Shown piece after piece: positions 1 to 8,224 of a stretch of 64,000 nt of DNA. Source of the stretch: Actinoplanes lutulentus. GTDB taxonomy: Bacteria; Actinomycetota; Actinomycetes; Mycobacteriales; Micromonosporaceae. The number at the start of each line of letters is the position of its first letter. The first letter of the stretch is position 1. A model generated the notes under the pieces. That model did no database searches, was not told the DNA's origin, and saw nothing but the letters and a program-made list of their open reading frames with translations. The stretch is taken from assembly GCF_003259845.1 (NCBI RefSeq), contig NZ_QLMJ01000008.1, positions 62,001 to 126,000 of the forward strand. The letters run 5' to 3'. A program made the translations under genes and the position numbers.

Positions 1-654
1 CGTCTTACCGGTGTTCGGGTACGACTTCACGCCGCTGGTCCGCGGGTGGTTCGCGACGACACCCCAGTTGGTGCCGGTCCGGGCCCAGATCGTCTGCGTG
101 CCGGCGCCGGAGCCCCAGATGTTGTTGTAGAGCGTGTACCCGTTGCTGGTCCACGACGCCCACTGCCCGGAGTCGACCCAGGCCGCGTCCGAGGGCACTC
201 CGGTGCTGGGCTGAGTGGTGGCTGACGGGCTCGGATTCGTCACACCCCCGGTGCAGGCGGTTCCGTTGAGCGTGAAGGACGCCGGGACCGGGTTGCTGCT
301 GCCGGTCGACACGCCGTTGAAGCCGAACGACGCGGTGCCGTTGGTCACGATCGACCCGTTGTACCCGGCGTTACGCGCGGTGACCGTCGATCCGGACTGG
401 GTGAGCGTGGTGTTCCACGCCTGGGTCACGGTCTGTCCACCGGTGTAGGACCACACCAGCGCCCACGAGGTCAGCGGATCGCCGAGGTTCGTGATGGTGA
501 CGGAGGCGCCGAACCCGCCGGACCATTGGCTGGTCACGGCATAGTTGACGCGGCATCCGGCGGCCGCGGCGGCCGGCATGACCGCGACCAGGGCGGTGCT
601 TGCGGTGATGGCCGCGGTCGCGGCCAGGGACAGGGCGAGGGTACGTCTGGACAT
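1..654 (-). CDS. Secreted CBM2-containing glycoside hydrolase, GH12-like (3' truncated by window edge)
   Basis: The ORF starts at ATG 654 and is still open at base 1 (218 codons visible). Residues 1-31 look like a signal peptide (MSRR, hydrophobic stretch, then an Ala-rich cleavage region). Residues about 34-134 form a family 2 cellulose-binding module with flanking cysteines at 34 and 134. A short Ser/Thr/Pro linker follows. From about residue 158 the sequence resembles the start of a GH12-type endoglucanase or xyloglucanase (GYTLYNNIWG, then GVKSYPN). The product should be exported and act on beta-glucans. The CBM2 call is firm, but the catalytic family is less sure because the active-site glutamates lie outside the window. 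A CebR-like box lies about 100 bases upstream. Confidence 0.75.
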   Translation of the reverse strand, partial: MSRRTLALSLAATAAITASTALVAVMPAAAAAGCRVNYAVTSQWSGGFGASVTITNLGDPLTSWALVWSYTGGQTVTQAWNTTLTQSGSTVTARNAGYNGSIVTNGTASFGFNGVSTGSSNPVPASFTLNGTACTGGVTNPSPSATTQPSTGVPSDAAWVDSGQWASWTSNGYTLYNNIWGSGAGTQTIWARTGTNWGVVANHPRTSGVKSYPNTGKT

Positions 655-757
655 GGCTGGTCCGATCTCGTGGGGATCACTCAGTGTTCGTCGAATCGCT
701 TCGACTGCCCGGATGGGGATTTCCTGGACAAGGGTGCGAGATTGCGTAGATGTTACG

Positions 758-771
758 CGGGAGCGCTCCCG
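758..771. promoter_or_regulatory. CebR/CelR-like operator upstream of the CBM2 glycosidase
   Basis: CGGGAGCGCTCCCG is a perfect 14-bp palindrome. It differs only in its outer bases from the known actinobacterial cellulose-utilisation operator TGGGAGCGCTCCCA. It lies 104 bases before the minus-strand cellulase start (654) and 59 bases before the plus-strand hydrolase start (830). Control of the cellulase by a cellobiose-responsive LacI repressor is inferred. Confidence 0.7.
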
Positions 772-829
772 GACATCAAGGAGCATCTATTCGTCGCCCG
801 GCTCCGGATGGCGCCCTTAAAATCCAGGC

Positions 830-1594
830 GTGCCCGAACGCGTGCGATTCGCCAGTAGCCGAGGACCCGAGCTCGCCGGGCTCATCGACCCGCCCGCCGA
901 GCCGGTTCGCGGCTGGGGCGTGTTCGCCCACGGGTTCGCGCTCAGCAAGGACTCGCCGGGCGCATCCCGCACGTGCAAGCAGCTGGCGTCCGAAGGCATC
1001 GGGATGCTCCGCTTCGACGCGCTCGGCCTCGGCGACTCGGACGGCGACTGGGGCGACGGCTCGTTCGACGTGAAGGTGGACGACGTCGTCCTGGCCGCCG
1101 AGTTCCTGACCGGACGCGGGACCCCGCCGGACATCCTGGTCGGCCACTCCCTCGGCGGCGCCTCGGTGATCGCCGCGGCAGGCCGGGCACCCAGCGTCCG
1201 GGCGGTCGCGACGATCGGCGCGCCGTTCGAGCCGAAAAACGTGGAACGCCACTACGAAGCCCTCGTCGACCGGGTCCTCGAGGACGGCCACGCCGAGTGG
1301 CTGGTCGGCGGCAAGGCGCTGATCCTCAAACGCAGTCTCGTGGAGGACTTCCGCCGTGCCGAGCTGCGCCATCACGTGGTGGAGCTCGGACTGCCCCTGC
1401 TGGTGATGCACTCCCCCACGGACAGCACGGTGGACGTCGCCAACGCCAGCCGGATCTTCCAGGCGGCACAGCATCCGCGCAGCTTCGTGTCGCTGGAGGG
1501 GTCGGACCACCTGCTGACCGCTCCCGGCCAGGCCCAGCGAGCCGCCCGGGTGATCAGCGCCTGGGCCGACCCTTATCTGCCAGGACAGAAATAG
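830..1594 (+). CDS. Alpha/beta-hydrolase family protein
   Basis: 254 residues with a GTG start; no clear Shine-Dalgarno sequence is visible. The nucleophile elbow GHSLGG places Ser107. Asp198 (SPTD) and His227 (GSDH) complete a plausible catalytic triad. An oxyanion-region HGFALSKDS motif is near residue 34. The shape matches the hydrolase domain that is often fused to OsmC proteins, but no OsmC domain follows here. There is no signal peptide, so it should be cytoplasmic. The substrate is unknown. It converges with the iron-transport operon and leaves about 100 bases of non-coding DNA between them. Confidence 0.8.
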   Translation: MPERVRFASSRGPELAGLIDPPAEPVRGWGVFAHGFALSKDSPGASRTCKQLASEGIGMLRFDALGLGDSDGDWGDGSFDVKVDDVVLAAEFLTGRGTPPDILVGHSLGGASVIAAAGRAPSVRAVATIGAPFEPKNVERHYEALVDRVLEDGHAEWLVGGKALILKRSLVEDFRRAELRHHVVELGLPLLVMHSPTDSTVDVANASRIFQAAQHPRSFVSLEGSDHLLTAPGQAQRAARVISAWADPYLPGQK

Positions 1595-1698
1595 GCGGCG
1601 TCCGGCCGGGGCGAGCGCGCACGGCCAGGTTGCTGCCGGGTGCGCCCGGACCGGAAATGGTCGAACTGGCCCAGGTCATCGATTGACGCCGTTCCCGC

Positions 1699-3459
1699 TC
1701 AGGCGCTGCCTCGGCGGGAGTCCCAGGCCTCCCAGAGCCGTGCGTAGATGCCGTGTGCGGAGAGGAGTTCGTCGTGGGTGCCCTCCTCGGTGATCCGGCC
1801 GTGCTCCATGACCACGATCCGGTCGCAGGCGGCGGCCTGGGACAGCCGGTGGGCGATCACCAGCCCGGTGCGACCGGCCAGGGCTGCATCGGTGGCACGG
1901 TCGAGCAGGCCGGCGTGGGCGGATCCGGCCTCGGCGGTGGCTTCGTCGAGGATCGCCAGGTCCGGGTCGGCGAGCAGCAGGCGGGCGAGCGCGAGCTGTT
2001 GTGCCTGGGCGTCGGTGAGCGGATGTCCGCCGGCCCCGACCACGCTGTCGAGGCCGTCCGGCAACAGGTCGAACAGACCGGCTGATCCGGTCGTCTCCAT
2101 GGCGTCCTCGATCTCGCGGTCGGTGGCATCCGGTGCGGCGAGCGTGAGGTTGTCCCGCAGGGAGCCGGCGAACACGTGCACCTCCTGGGTGATGACTGCC
2201 GTGCGCTCCGGCCGGGCCACGGTTCCGGCATCGGGTGGGTGGATGCCGGCGATCACGGTGGCGAGTGTCGTCTTACCCGCCCCGGAGGCGCCGACCACGG
2301 CTACGCGTTCACCGGAACCGATGTCGAGGGTGACAGCGTCGAGCACGAGCGGGCCGTCGTCGTAGCTGAACGCGACCTCGTGCAGCCGGACGGAGGTACC
2401 TGCGCCGGGCGCCGGGCTCGGGCCAGCCGCGGCACCCGCCGGGCTGGGGCCGGCCGCGGCATCCGCCGGGATCGTGGCGACGCCGATCATGCGGCTCAGC
2501 GAGGCGAGGGCGGACTGGAGGGTGTCGATGACGAACAGCAGTTGGTTGACCGGTCCGAGCAGGCGCAGCACGAGCAGCATCGCGGTGGTGGCGGCGCCGA
2601 CGGTGGAGGTTCCACCCTCGATCAGGACGAACCCGACGACGAGCACGGCGGCCAGGCTCAGGCACTCGCCGACGTTGAGGCGGGCGTTGAGCATGCTCTG
2701 CACGGTCCGGGCGCGCAGCGACTGCACCGCGACACCCCAGGAGGCGGCCATCACTGCGCGGTGGCGTTGCTCGGTGAGCCCGAAGCCGAGCACGGTGGCG
2801 TATCCGCGCTGGGATTCGAGGATCTGCTGCGCGCGGGCGCTCATCGCCGCCCGCTCCGCGCGGTACACCGGCGGGCCGGTGCGCAGATACCACCGCATGG
2901 CCAGCACGTAGACCGGCAGCACGACGGCGAACGCGGCAGCGTAGGGCCATTCCAGCGCCGCGAGCCCGCCGAGCGACACGACGATGGTGAACGCGGTGAC
3001 GGTGACCACCGGGATCACCGCCGGGGCGGCATCGGCGACGGCGGTCACGTCGTCGCTGGACCGCGAGATCAGGTCCCCGGTCCCGGCGCGTTCCACCCGG
3101 TGCTGCGGCAGCGTCAGAGCGCGGGCGACCAGCTGTTCGCGCAGCGCGGCGAGGATGGCGTGGTACGCGCGGGTGGCCAGGACGATCGTCGCCGCGGTGC
3201 CGGCGGCGCCGAGCACTGCCGCGACCGCCATCGTCGTGGCGACGGTCAATACGGTGCCGAGGCCGGCGGTACCCGTCTGGACCCGGTCGACGAGGAAACC
3301 GGCCGCGACCGGCCCGATCAGGTCGACGGCGGCGCTGACGATCCCCAGGCCGGCGACGGCGGCGAGCCGGAGCCGATGCCCGCGGCTGAGCCGCCACACC
3401 TCCCGCGCCGTCTCCCGGCCACTCGCCACCGGCAGTGCCTGCTGCGTCGTCGCGGTCAT
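1699..3459 (-). CDS. Exporter-type ABC half-transporter with intact Walker motifs and a degenerate signature (iron operon)
   Basis: 586 residues: an N-terminal six-helix ABC exporter-type membrane domain (about 30-320), an Ala/Gly/Pro linker (about 331-355, with two AAAGPSP repeats), and a C-terminal ATPase. Walker A GASGAGKTT is at 390-398. Walker B LAILDE is at 501-506 with the catalytic Glu506, and a switch-His stretch (VIAHRLS) follows. The signature is LTDAQ at 481-485 instead of LSGGQ. The next gene upstream has the opposite pattern, so the pair should form one good and one dead ATP site. The start overlaps the upstream stop as ATGA. It is the last gene of the operon. Exporter-fold siderophore importers are known (IrtAB, YbtPQ), so import of a ferric siderophore is the favoured inference, but export is possible. 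Confidence 0.85.
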   Translation of the reverse strand: MTATTQQALPVASGRETAREVWRLSRGHRLRLAAVAGLGIVSAAVDLIGPVAAGFLVDRVQTGTAGLGTVLTVATTMAVAAVLGAAGTAATIVLATRAYHAILAALREQLVARALTLPQHRVERAGTGDLISRSSDDVTAVADAAPAVIPVVTVTAFTIVVSLGGLAALEWPYAAAFAVVLPVYVLAMRWYLRTGPPVYRAERAAMSARAQQILESQRGYATVLGFGLTEQRHRAVMAASWGVAVQSLRARTVQSMLNARLNVGECLSLAAVLVVGFVLIEGGTSTVGAATTAMLLVLRLLGPVNQLLFVIDTLQSALASLSRMIGVATIPADAAAGPSPAGAAAGPSPAPGAGTSVRLHEVAFSYDDGPLVLDAVTLDIGSGERVAVVGASGAGKTTLATVIAGIHPPDAGTVARPERTAVITQEVHVFAGSLRDNLTLAAPDATDREIEDAMETTGSAGLFDLLPDGLDSVVGAGGHPLTDAQAQQLALARLLLADPDLAILDEATAEAGSAHAGLLDRATDAALAGRTGLVIAHRLSQAAACDRIVVMEHGRITEEGTHDELLSAHGIYARLWEAWDSRRGSA

Positions 3460-5141
3460 GGTGTCCCCGGCTTGTCGAACACGGATTTGTCGAGCGCGGT
3501 CCTGTCGAGTGCCGGCTCCTCCCCGAGCAGGTCGACGACGCGGTCGCAGGCAGCGAGCAGCGCCGGGGCCGAGGCGATCAGCAGCGTCGAGCGGCCCGCC
3601 CGGGCACCGCGCAGCCGGCCCGCGATCGCGTGCTCGGTGACCGCGTCGACAGCGGTGGTCGGGTCGTGCAGTACGAGCACCGGCGCGTCGCTCGCCAGAG
3701 CCCGGGCGAGCGCGATGCGCTGCCGCTGGCCGCCGGAGAGGCGGTTGCCACCCTCACCGGCCGGGACGTCGAGGTCGGGGGCGAAGTCGTCGCACGCCGC
3801 CGCGCGCACCGCGGCGTCCACCCGCTCGGGCGCTCCCGCGGTCACGGCGACGTTGTCGCGGAGCGTGCCGCTGAACAGCGTGGCGCGGTGCGGTGCGACG
3901 GTGACCCGGGAGCGGAACTCGGCCGGGGACAGCTCACGTGCCGCGACCCCGTCGAGCCGCGTCTCGCCGCCGCCGGCCCGCGGGTCCAGCAGCGCCTCGA
4001 CGAGGCGGGCGGCGGTCTTGTCGCCGGCGCGCACTCCCACCAGTTCTCCGGGCTCCACCCGGATCGTCGCTCCTGATGCGGACACCTCCAGTGCCGGGAG
4101 CGCGGTGATCTCCCGTACCCCGGTGTTGGTGGTCTTGGGTGTTGAAGTGGCCTTGTCCCTCAGCACGTCGAGGATGTGTGCGGCAGCGGCGCGGGCGTTG
4201 GCCAGGTTGGGGATGGAAATGCTCGCGATCGCCTGGATCTGCGGCAACAGGGCCTGGGCGAGGCCGACGGCGGTGATCAGCCCGCCGATGCTCAGCTGCC
4301 CGTCCACGGCGAACCAGCCGGCCAGCCCCATCACCGCGGCGACGAACGTGCCGCTGACCACGCCCGAGCCCATGAGGAACCGTCCCAGCAGGCCCGCGTT
4401 GCGCGTGGCGCCGACGAGGGTCAGCCGGCTGGCCTGCCGGTACCGTCGGGTCGCCTCGGCCTCGGCGCGTACGCCTTTGACCACCCGGTATCCGGCGACC
4501 AGGTCGGTGGCCTGCCCGACGGTGGAGGCCAGCAGTGCCTGGTACTCGCGGGTGTCCCGGGAGAGCCGCCCGCTGAGCACGCCCATCAGCCAGACCGCGA
4601 CCGGTGCCCCGATCAGCACCACGAGTCCGAGCAGCCAGTGCGTCACCAGCAGCGATGCGGCGATGAATCCGATGGCCATGATCCTCGAAACCGGGATGAT
4701 CACCAGGATCACCGCGTTGGACAGGCGCGCGACGTCGTTCGTCATCACCGAGACCACGCCGCCGTCCGGCGCGTGGGCGGCGCCGCCGGACGGATGCAGC
4801 ACGCCGATCGAGAGGGTGCCGCGGATCCGGTGCTGCAGCAGCTGCACCGCATGAGCGGTCAGCCGCAGTGAGAGCCCGGCCGCCGCCGTCAGCGCGATGT
4901 AGAGGGCGGCCAGCACACCGAGCCACAACCCCAGCTGTCCGGCGTTCCCGGTCGCCAGCGCCCGGTCGATCGCGAGTCCCATCACCACCGGGACCGCCGA
5001 CTCGCCGACCTGCCACACGATCGCCAGCAGCATCGCGGGGATGGTGACCCGTGGCAGCGAGAAGATGACGCGAGCGACGAACCTCCGGGGACGCTCGTCC
5101 ACCCCGACCTCGAACGGAGGGACCGCGGGCGGCGTGTTCAC
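3456..5141 (-). CDS. Exporter-type ABC half-transporter with intact signature and degenerate Walker motifs (iron operon)
   Basis: 561 residues. The GTG start at 5141 overlaps the upstream permease stop as GTGA; a longer open frame upstream is antisense-like and was rejected. A six-helix membrane domain covers about 25-320. In the ATPase half, LSGGQ is intact at 468-472. Walker A is degraded to GVRAGDKT (369-376), which keeps Lys-Thr but loses two glycines. Walker B reads VLVLHDP (488-494), so the Asp is now His and the catalytic Glu is now Asp. The switch His is replaced (IASAP). It is therefore the natural partner of the next gene, which has good Walker motifs and a bad signature. Likely part of a heterodimeric siderophore transporter. 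Confidence 0.85.
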   Translation of the reverse strand: MNTPPAVPPFEVGVDERPRRFVARVIFSLPRVTIPAMLLAIVWQVGESAVPVVMGLAIDRALATGNAGQLGLWLGVLAALYIALTAAAGLSLRLTAHAVQLLQHRIRGTLSIGVLHPSGGAAHAPDGGVVSVMTNDVARLSNAVILVIIPVSRIMAIGFIAASLLVTHWLLGLVVLIGAPVAVWLMGVLSGRLSRDTREYQALLASTVGQATDLVAGYRVVKGVRAEAEATRRYRQASRLTLVGATRNAGLLGRFLMGSGVVSGTFVAAVMGLAGWFAVDGQLSIGGLITAVGLAQALLPQIQAIASISIPNLANARAAAAHILDVLRDKATSTPKTTNTGVREITALPALEVSASGATIRVEPGELVGVRAGDKTAARLVEALLDPRAGGGETRLDGVAARELSPAEFRSRVTVAPHRATLFSGTLRDNVAVTAGAPERVDAAVRAAACDDFAPDLDVPAGEGGNRLSGGQRQRIALARALASDAPVLVLHDPTTAVDAVTEHAIAGRLRGARAGRSTLLIASAPALLAACDRVVDLLGEEPALDRTALDKSVFDKPGTP

Positions 5142-6172
5142 AGACGCCTCCTGGCTTCGACGAACAGCAGCCAGCCGAGGTAACCGCCGCCGAGCATGAC
5201 GGTGATGATCCCCACCGGCAGCGGGGTCGGGGCGACGTGCTGGGCGATGTAGTCCGCCGCCAGGCACAGCAGCGCGCCGGCGAAGGCCGCGGGTGCGAGG
5301 GTGATCCCGGCGGTACGGGCCAGCCGGCGGGCGATCTGCGGCGCGACCAGCGAGATGAACGCGATCGGCCCGGCCGCGGCGGTGACCGTCGCGGTCAGCG
5401 CCACGCCCACCACGATCAGTCCGAGACGGGTCGGCGACACGCGTACCCCATGCGAGGCGGCCGCGTCGTCGCCCAGTTCCATCTGCCGCATCGGCCGGCT
5501 CAGCATCGCCGCCAGCAGCAGAAGTACGGCGATGCAGGCGCCGCCGATGACGACCTGGCCCCAGGACACACCGTTGAGCGAGCCGGCACCCCACGCGGCC
5601 GCGGCCATCGCCTGTTCCAGATCGGCTTGGAGGATCAGCCACGTGTTGATCGACCCCAGCATCGCGGAGACGCCGATACCGACGATGATCAGCCGGAATC
5701 CCCGCGCCCCTCCCCGGTAGGCGAGCAGGTACACCACGACGGCAGTGGCCATGCCGCCCAGCAGCGCCCCACCGACGAGCTGTAGGTAGCTGCCGTTGAC
5801 GACCAGGATCACGATCAGCGCGCCGGTGTAGGAGCCCTGGGCGAACCCGATGATGCCGGGGTCGGCGAGCGGATTGCGCAGCATCGACTGGAACACCGCC
5901 CCGCTCACCCCCAGCGCGGCACCGAACACCACCGCCGCGGCGACCCGCGGCAGCCGCCACTCGACCACGATGTCGTGCACCAGCCCGCTCTCCCCACCGG
6001 CCAGCGCGGAGACCACCTGCCCCGGGCCGAGCTGATACGAGCCGGTCATCAGCGCGAGCACCGCCACGGCGGCGACCGCGGCCGCGAGGACCGCGCAGAC
6101 GACGAGCGAGCGCCGGTCGAGGCGTACCGCGACTCGCCGGCGCCGCAGCACCAGCACACCGCGCGCGCTCAA
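5138..6172 (-). CDS. FecCD-family siderophore ABC permease (second of two)
   Basis: 344 residues with about ten hydrophobic segments. Family hallmarks of BtuC/FecCD permeases are seen: RLPRV near the N-terminus, NPLADPGIIG in the middle, and a C-terminal APTPLPVGIITVMLG stretch. It should form the membrane channel with the neighbouring FecCD protein and receive ferric siderophore from the lipoprotein encoded upstream. The start overlaps the preceding stop (ATG at 6172, upstream stop at 6169). No FepC-like ATPase lies in this operon, so the pair must use an ATPase encoded elsewhere or be energised in a non-standard way. Confidence 0.92.
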   Translation of the reverse strand: MSARGVLVLRRRRVAVRLDRRSLVVCAVLAAAVAAVAVLALMTGSYQLGPGQVVSALAGGESGLVHDIVVEWRLPRVAAAVVFGAALGVSGAVFQSMLRNPLADPGIIGFAQGSYTGALIVILVVNGSYLQLVGGALLGGMATAVVVYLLAYRGGARGFRLIIVGIGVSAMLGSINTWLILQADLEQAMAAAAWGAGSLNGVSWGQVVIGGACIAVLLLLAAMLSRPMRQMELGDDAAASHGVRVSPTRLGLIVVGVALTATVTAAAGPIAFISLVAPQIARRLARTAGITLAPAAFAGALLCLAADYIAQHVAPTPLPVGIITVMLGGGYLGWLLFVEARRRL

Positions 6173-7212
6173 AGCCCGCTCGCTTTCTTCCGCCGGACCA
6201 GCACGATGAGGACGGGGGCTCCGACGAAGGCGGTCACGATGCCGACCGGGATCTCACCGGGCCGCATGACGACGCGGCCGAGGATGTCGGAGGCCAGCAG
6301 CAGGCTCGGGGCGAGAAGGATGCTGTAGGCGAAGATCCAGCGTTGATGCGGGCCGACGATCCAGCGGGCCACGTGCGGGACCATGAGTCCGACGAAGCCG
6401 ATGGGTCCGGCGAGCGCGGTGGCGCCGCCCGCGAGCAGCGTGAGCGCGATGATCGCGAGGACCCGGGTACGCGCCAGGCGGACGCCCTGCGCGGCGGCGA
6501 GGTCGTCGCCCAGGGCCATGGCGTTGAGCGAGCCCGACACCGCGAGGGCGAGAACGAGTGCCACCGCGAGGAACGGCAGGATCGGCCACACCAGATCGAG
6601 CGGGCGGCCCACGATCGAACCGGCGTTCCAGGATCGCATCGCGTCGAAGGCTGCCGGGTTGGTCAGCTGGAGCGCCTCCCGGGCGCCGCCGAGCACCGCG
6701 CCGACGCTGACCCCGGCGAGCACCATGACCACCGGCGACTGGCCCTGCCGGGTCGACCCGAGCGCGAGCACCAGGAGCGTGACGATCAGTGCTCCGGCGA
6801 ACGCGAACCACATGTAGCCCTGAATGTCGGAGACGCCGAGCACACCCACGGCGACCGTCACCGCGAAGGACGCACCGGCATGGACACCGAGAATGCCCGG
6901 ATCGGCCAGGGGATTGCGGGTGAGCGCCTGGATCAACGCGCCCGACAGGCCGAGCGCAACCCCCACGATCAAACCCACGACGGTACGCGGCAGCCGGTAG
7001 TCGCGGATCGCGAACTGATCGATGTCGGCCGCTGGATGGAACAGGGCGTCCCACACCGCAGACGGCGCGATCGACGTCGATCCGATCATGACGCTCAGCA
7101 CCAGCAGAGCCAGAAGAGCCAGCAGTGCTGCCACCAGGCCGAGCAGACGGCGACGCGGTCCGGGCGCCGTGATGGTGCCCGGACCGTCCCGCCGGAGGGC
7201 GAGGGTTGTCAC
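6169..7212 (-). CDS. FecCD-family siderophore ABC permease (first of two)
   Basis: 347 residues from a GTG start at 7212, which overlaps the stop of the binding-protein gene as GTGA; the longer open frame upstream is a shadow. It has about nine to ten membrane segments, RLPRT, NPLADPGILG, and the C-terminal RPGEIPVGIVTAFVGAP stretch typical of FecCD permeases. It ends in a basic cytoplasmic tail (VRRKKASGL). It is expected to pair with the next permease in a heterodimeric channel for ferric siderophore import across the cytoplasmic membrane. Confidence 0.92.
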   Translation of the reverse strand: MTTLALRRDGPGTITAPGPRRRLLGLVAALLALLALLVLSVMIGSTSIAPSAVWDALFHPAADIDQFAIRDYRLPRTVVGLIVGVALGLSGALIQALTRNPLADPGILGVHAGASFAVTVAVGVLGVSDIQGYMWFAFAGALIVTLLVLALGSTRQGQSPVVMVLAGVSVGAVLGGAREALQLTNPAAFDAMRSWNAGSIVGRPLDLVWPILPFLAVALVLALAVSGSLNAMALGDDLAAAQGVRLARTRVLAIIALTLLAGGATALAGPIGFVGLMVPHVARWIVGPHQRWIFAYSILLAPSLLLASDILGRVVMRPGEIPVGIVTAFVGAPVLIVLVRRKKASGL

Positions 7213-8204
7213 TCCTTGGCGGCCAGGGACGCCAGTGCGGTGTCGAGCGAGTCCAGGTACTGCAGGACGGGCCCGTAGGAGTTGTTGCCGGGGCAGAAGA
7301 CGCCGAGCGCACGGCCGGAGGTCACGGTCGGCAGCGCTTTCCAGGTGTTGGATTCGGTCACCGTCGCGAAGGCCTTCTTCGGCTGTCCCGCGGCGTCGAC
7401 CGGGTACAGGATCGCGTCGTACTTCGACAGTCCGGCGATCTGCTCGAACGGCAGGTCCGCCCAGCCCAGAGGATCGGCGCCGGCGGCCGCCTTGGGGGAG
7501 TTCAGGCCGATGTCGTCCGCGGCGATCTCGATGCAGCCGAAGTCGGTGATGACGAACGTACCGGGATCGGAGTTGTCCCAGCGGTCGACAGCGACGAACT
7601 TCGTGTCCGCGATGATCTGGGGGTAGGTCTCCTTGATCTTCGCGACCTTGCCCTGGAACGCCACCTTCTGCGTGCTCAGCGAGTCGGTCAGGTTGCCGGC
7701 CTCGGCGAGCGCGTCGGCGAAGGCCTTCCACTCGGTGTCGAGCCCCCAGAAGACCGTCGGGGCGATCGTCTCCAGCTGCTTCTTGATTCCCTCGAACTCG
7801 GCGTCCGGTACCTGAACCAGAATGAGGTCCGGCTTCAGGCCCGCGAGTTTCTCCAGGTCGATCTCGGCGGTGTCGGCACCGAGTCTGGTGGCCGCTTCGT
7901 ACGTGGCCTTCTGGTCCGCGGGAATGGGGTCGAGCTCGGACGCGGAAAGCTCCGTGACGCCGATCGGCTTCCCGCCGATGTCGATGAACGGCTGACTCGT
8001 GTTGCCGAGCGCCACCACGCGCTGCGGGTCGGCGGGGATCGTGACGGTGCCGTTGCCGGCCGTGATGGTACGGGTCGTCGCGGCCGGGGCGGCGGTGCTG
8101 CCGGTGTCCTTGTCGTCGCTGCCGCAGCCGGTGAGTACCAGTGCGGCACTCAGCAAGGCGGCGGACAGGGCCTTGTTACGGCGTACCCAAGGGGTTGTGG
8201 TCAT
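7209..8204 (-). CDS. Iron-siderophore substrate-binding lipoprotein (FepB/FhuD class)
   Basis: 331 residues from ATG 8204. A basic N-terminus, a hydrophobic stretch and lipobox LTGC mark a lipoprotein. The mature part begins with the family pattern TVTIPADPQRVVALG, and later has LKPDLILV, both typical of type III periplasmic-binding proteins for siderophores and cobalamin. It should sit on the outer face of the membrane and deliver ferric siderophore to the two FecCD permeases. It lies 20 bases after the flavoprotein gene and overlaps the first permease gene by 4 bases, so it is in the iron-regulated operon. Confidence 0.92.
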   Translation of the reverse strand: MTTTPWVRRNKALSAALLSAALVLTGCGSDDKDTGSTAAPAATTRTITAGNGTVTIPADPQRVVALGNTSQPFIDIGGKPIGVTELSASELDPIPADQKATYEAATRLGADTAEIDLEKLAGLKPDLILVQVPDAEFEGIKKQLETIAPTVFWGLDTEWKAFADALAEAGNLTDSLSTQKVAFQGKVAKIKETYPQIIADTKFVAVDRWDNSDPGTFVITDFGCIEIAADDIGLNSPKAAAGADPLGWADLPFEQIAGLSKYDAILYPVDAAGQPKKAFATVTESNTWKALPTVTSGRALGVFCPGNNSYGPVLQYLDSLDTALASLAAKE

Positions 8205-8224
8205 AGGGGTGTTCTCTTTCTTTT

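Noticed and set aside
1636..1649. Small CCGGG/CCCGG hairpin between convergent genes
   Set aside because: Only 5-bp arms in very GC-rich DNA; too weak to call a terminator.
2400..2470. Tandem DNA repeat (GCCGCGGC-type units)
   Set aside because: It encodes the AAAGPSP linker repeats inside the ABC protein; a coding linker explains it.
2176..4854. Very long plus-strand open frame (892 codons)
   Set aside because: It is antisense to two ABC half-transporters with clear motifs, and its translation is low-complexity and without any recognisable fold, as expected for GC-rich shadow frames.
6172..7731. Extended N-terminus for the first FecCD permease
   Set aside because: The extra 170 residues are antisense-like Arg/Gly-rich sequence inside the binding-protein gene. 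The GTG at 7212 with a 4-base overlap fits the family length.
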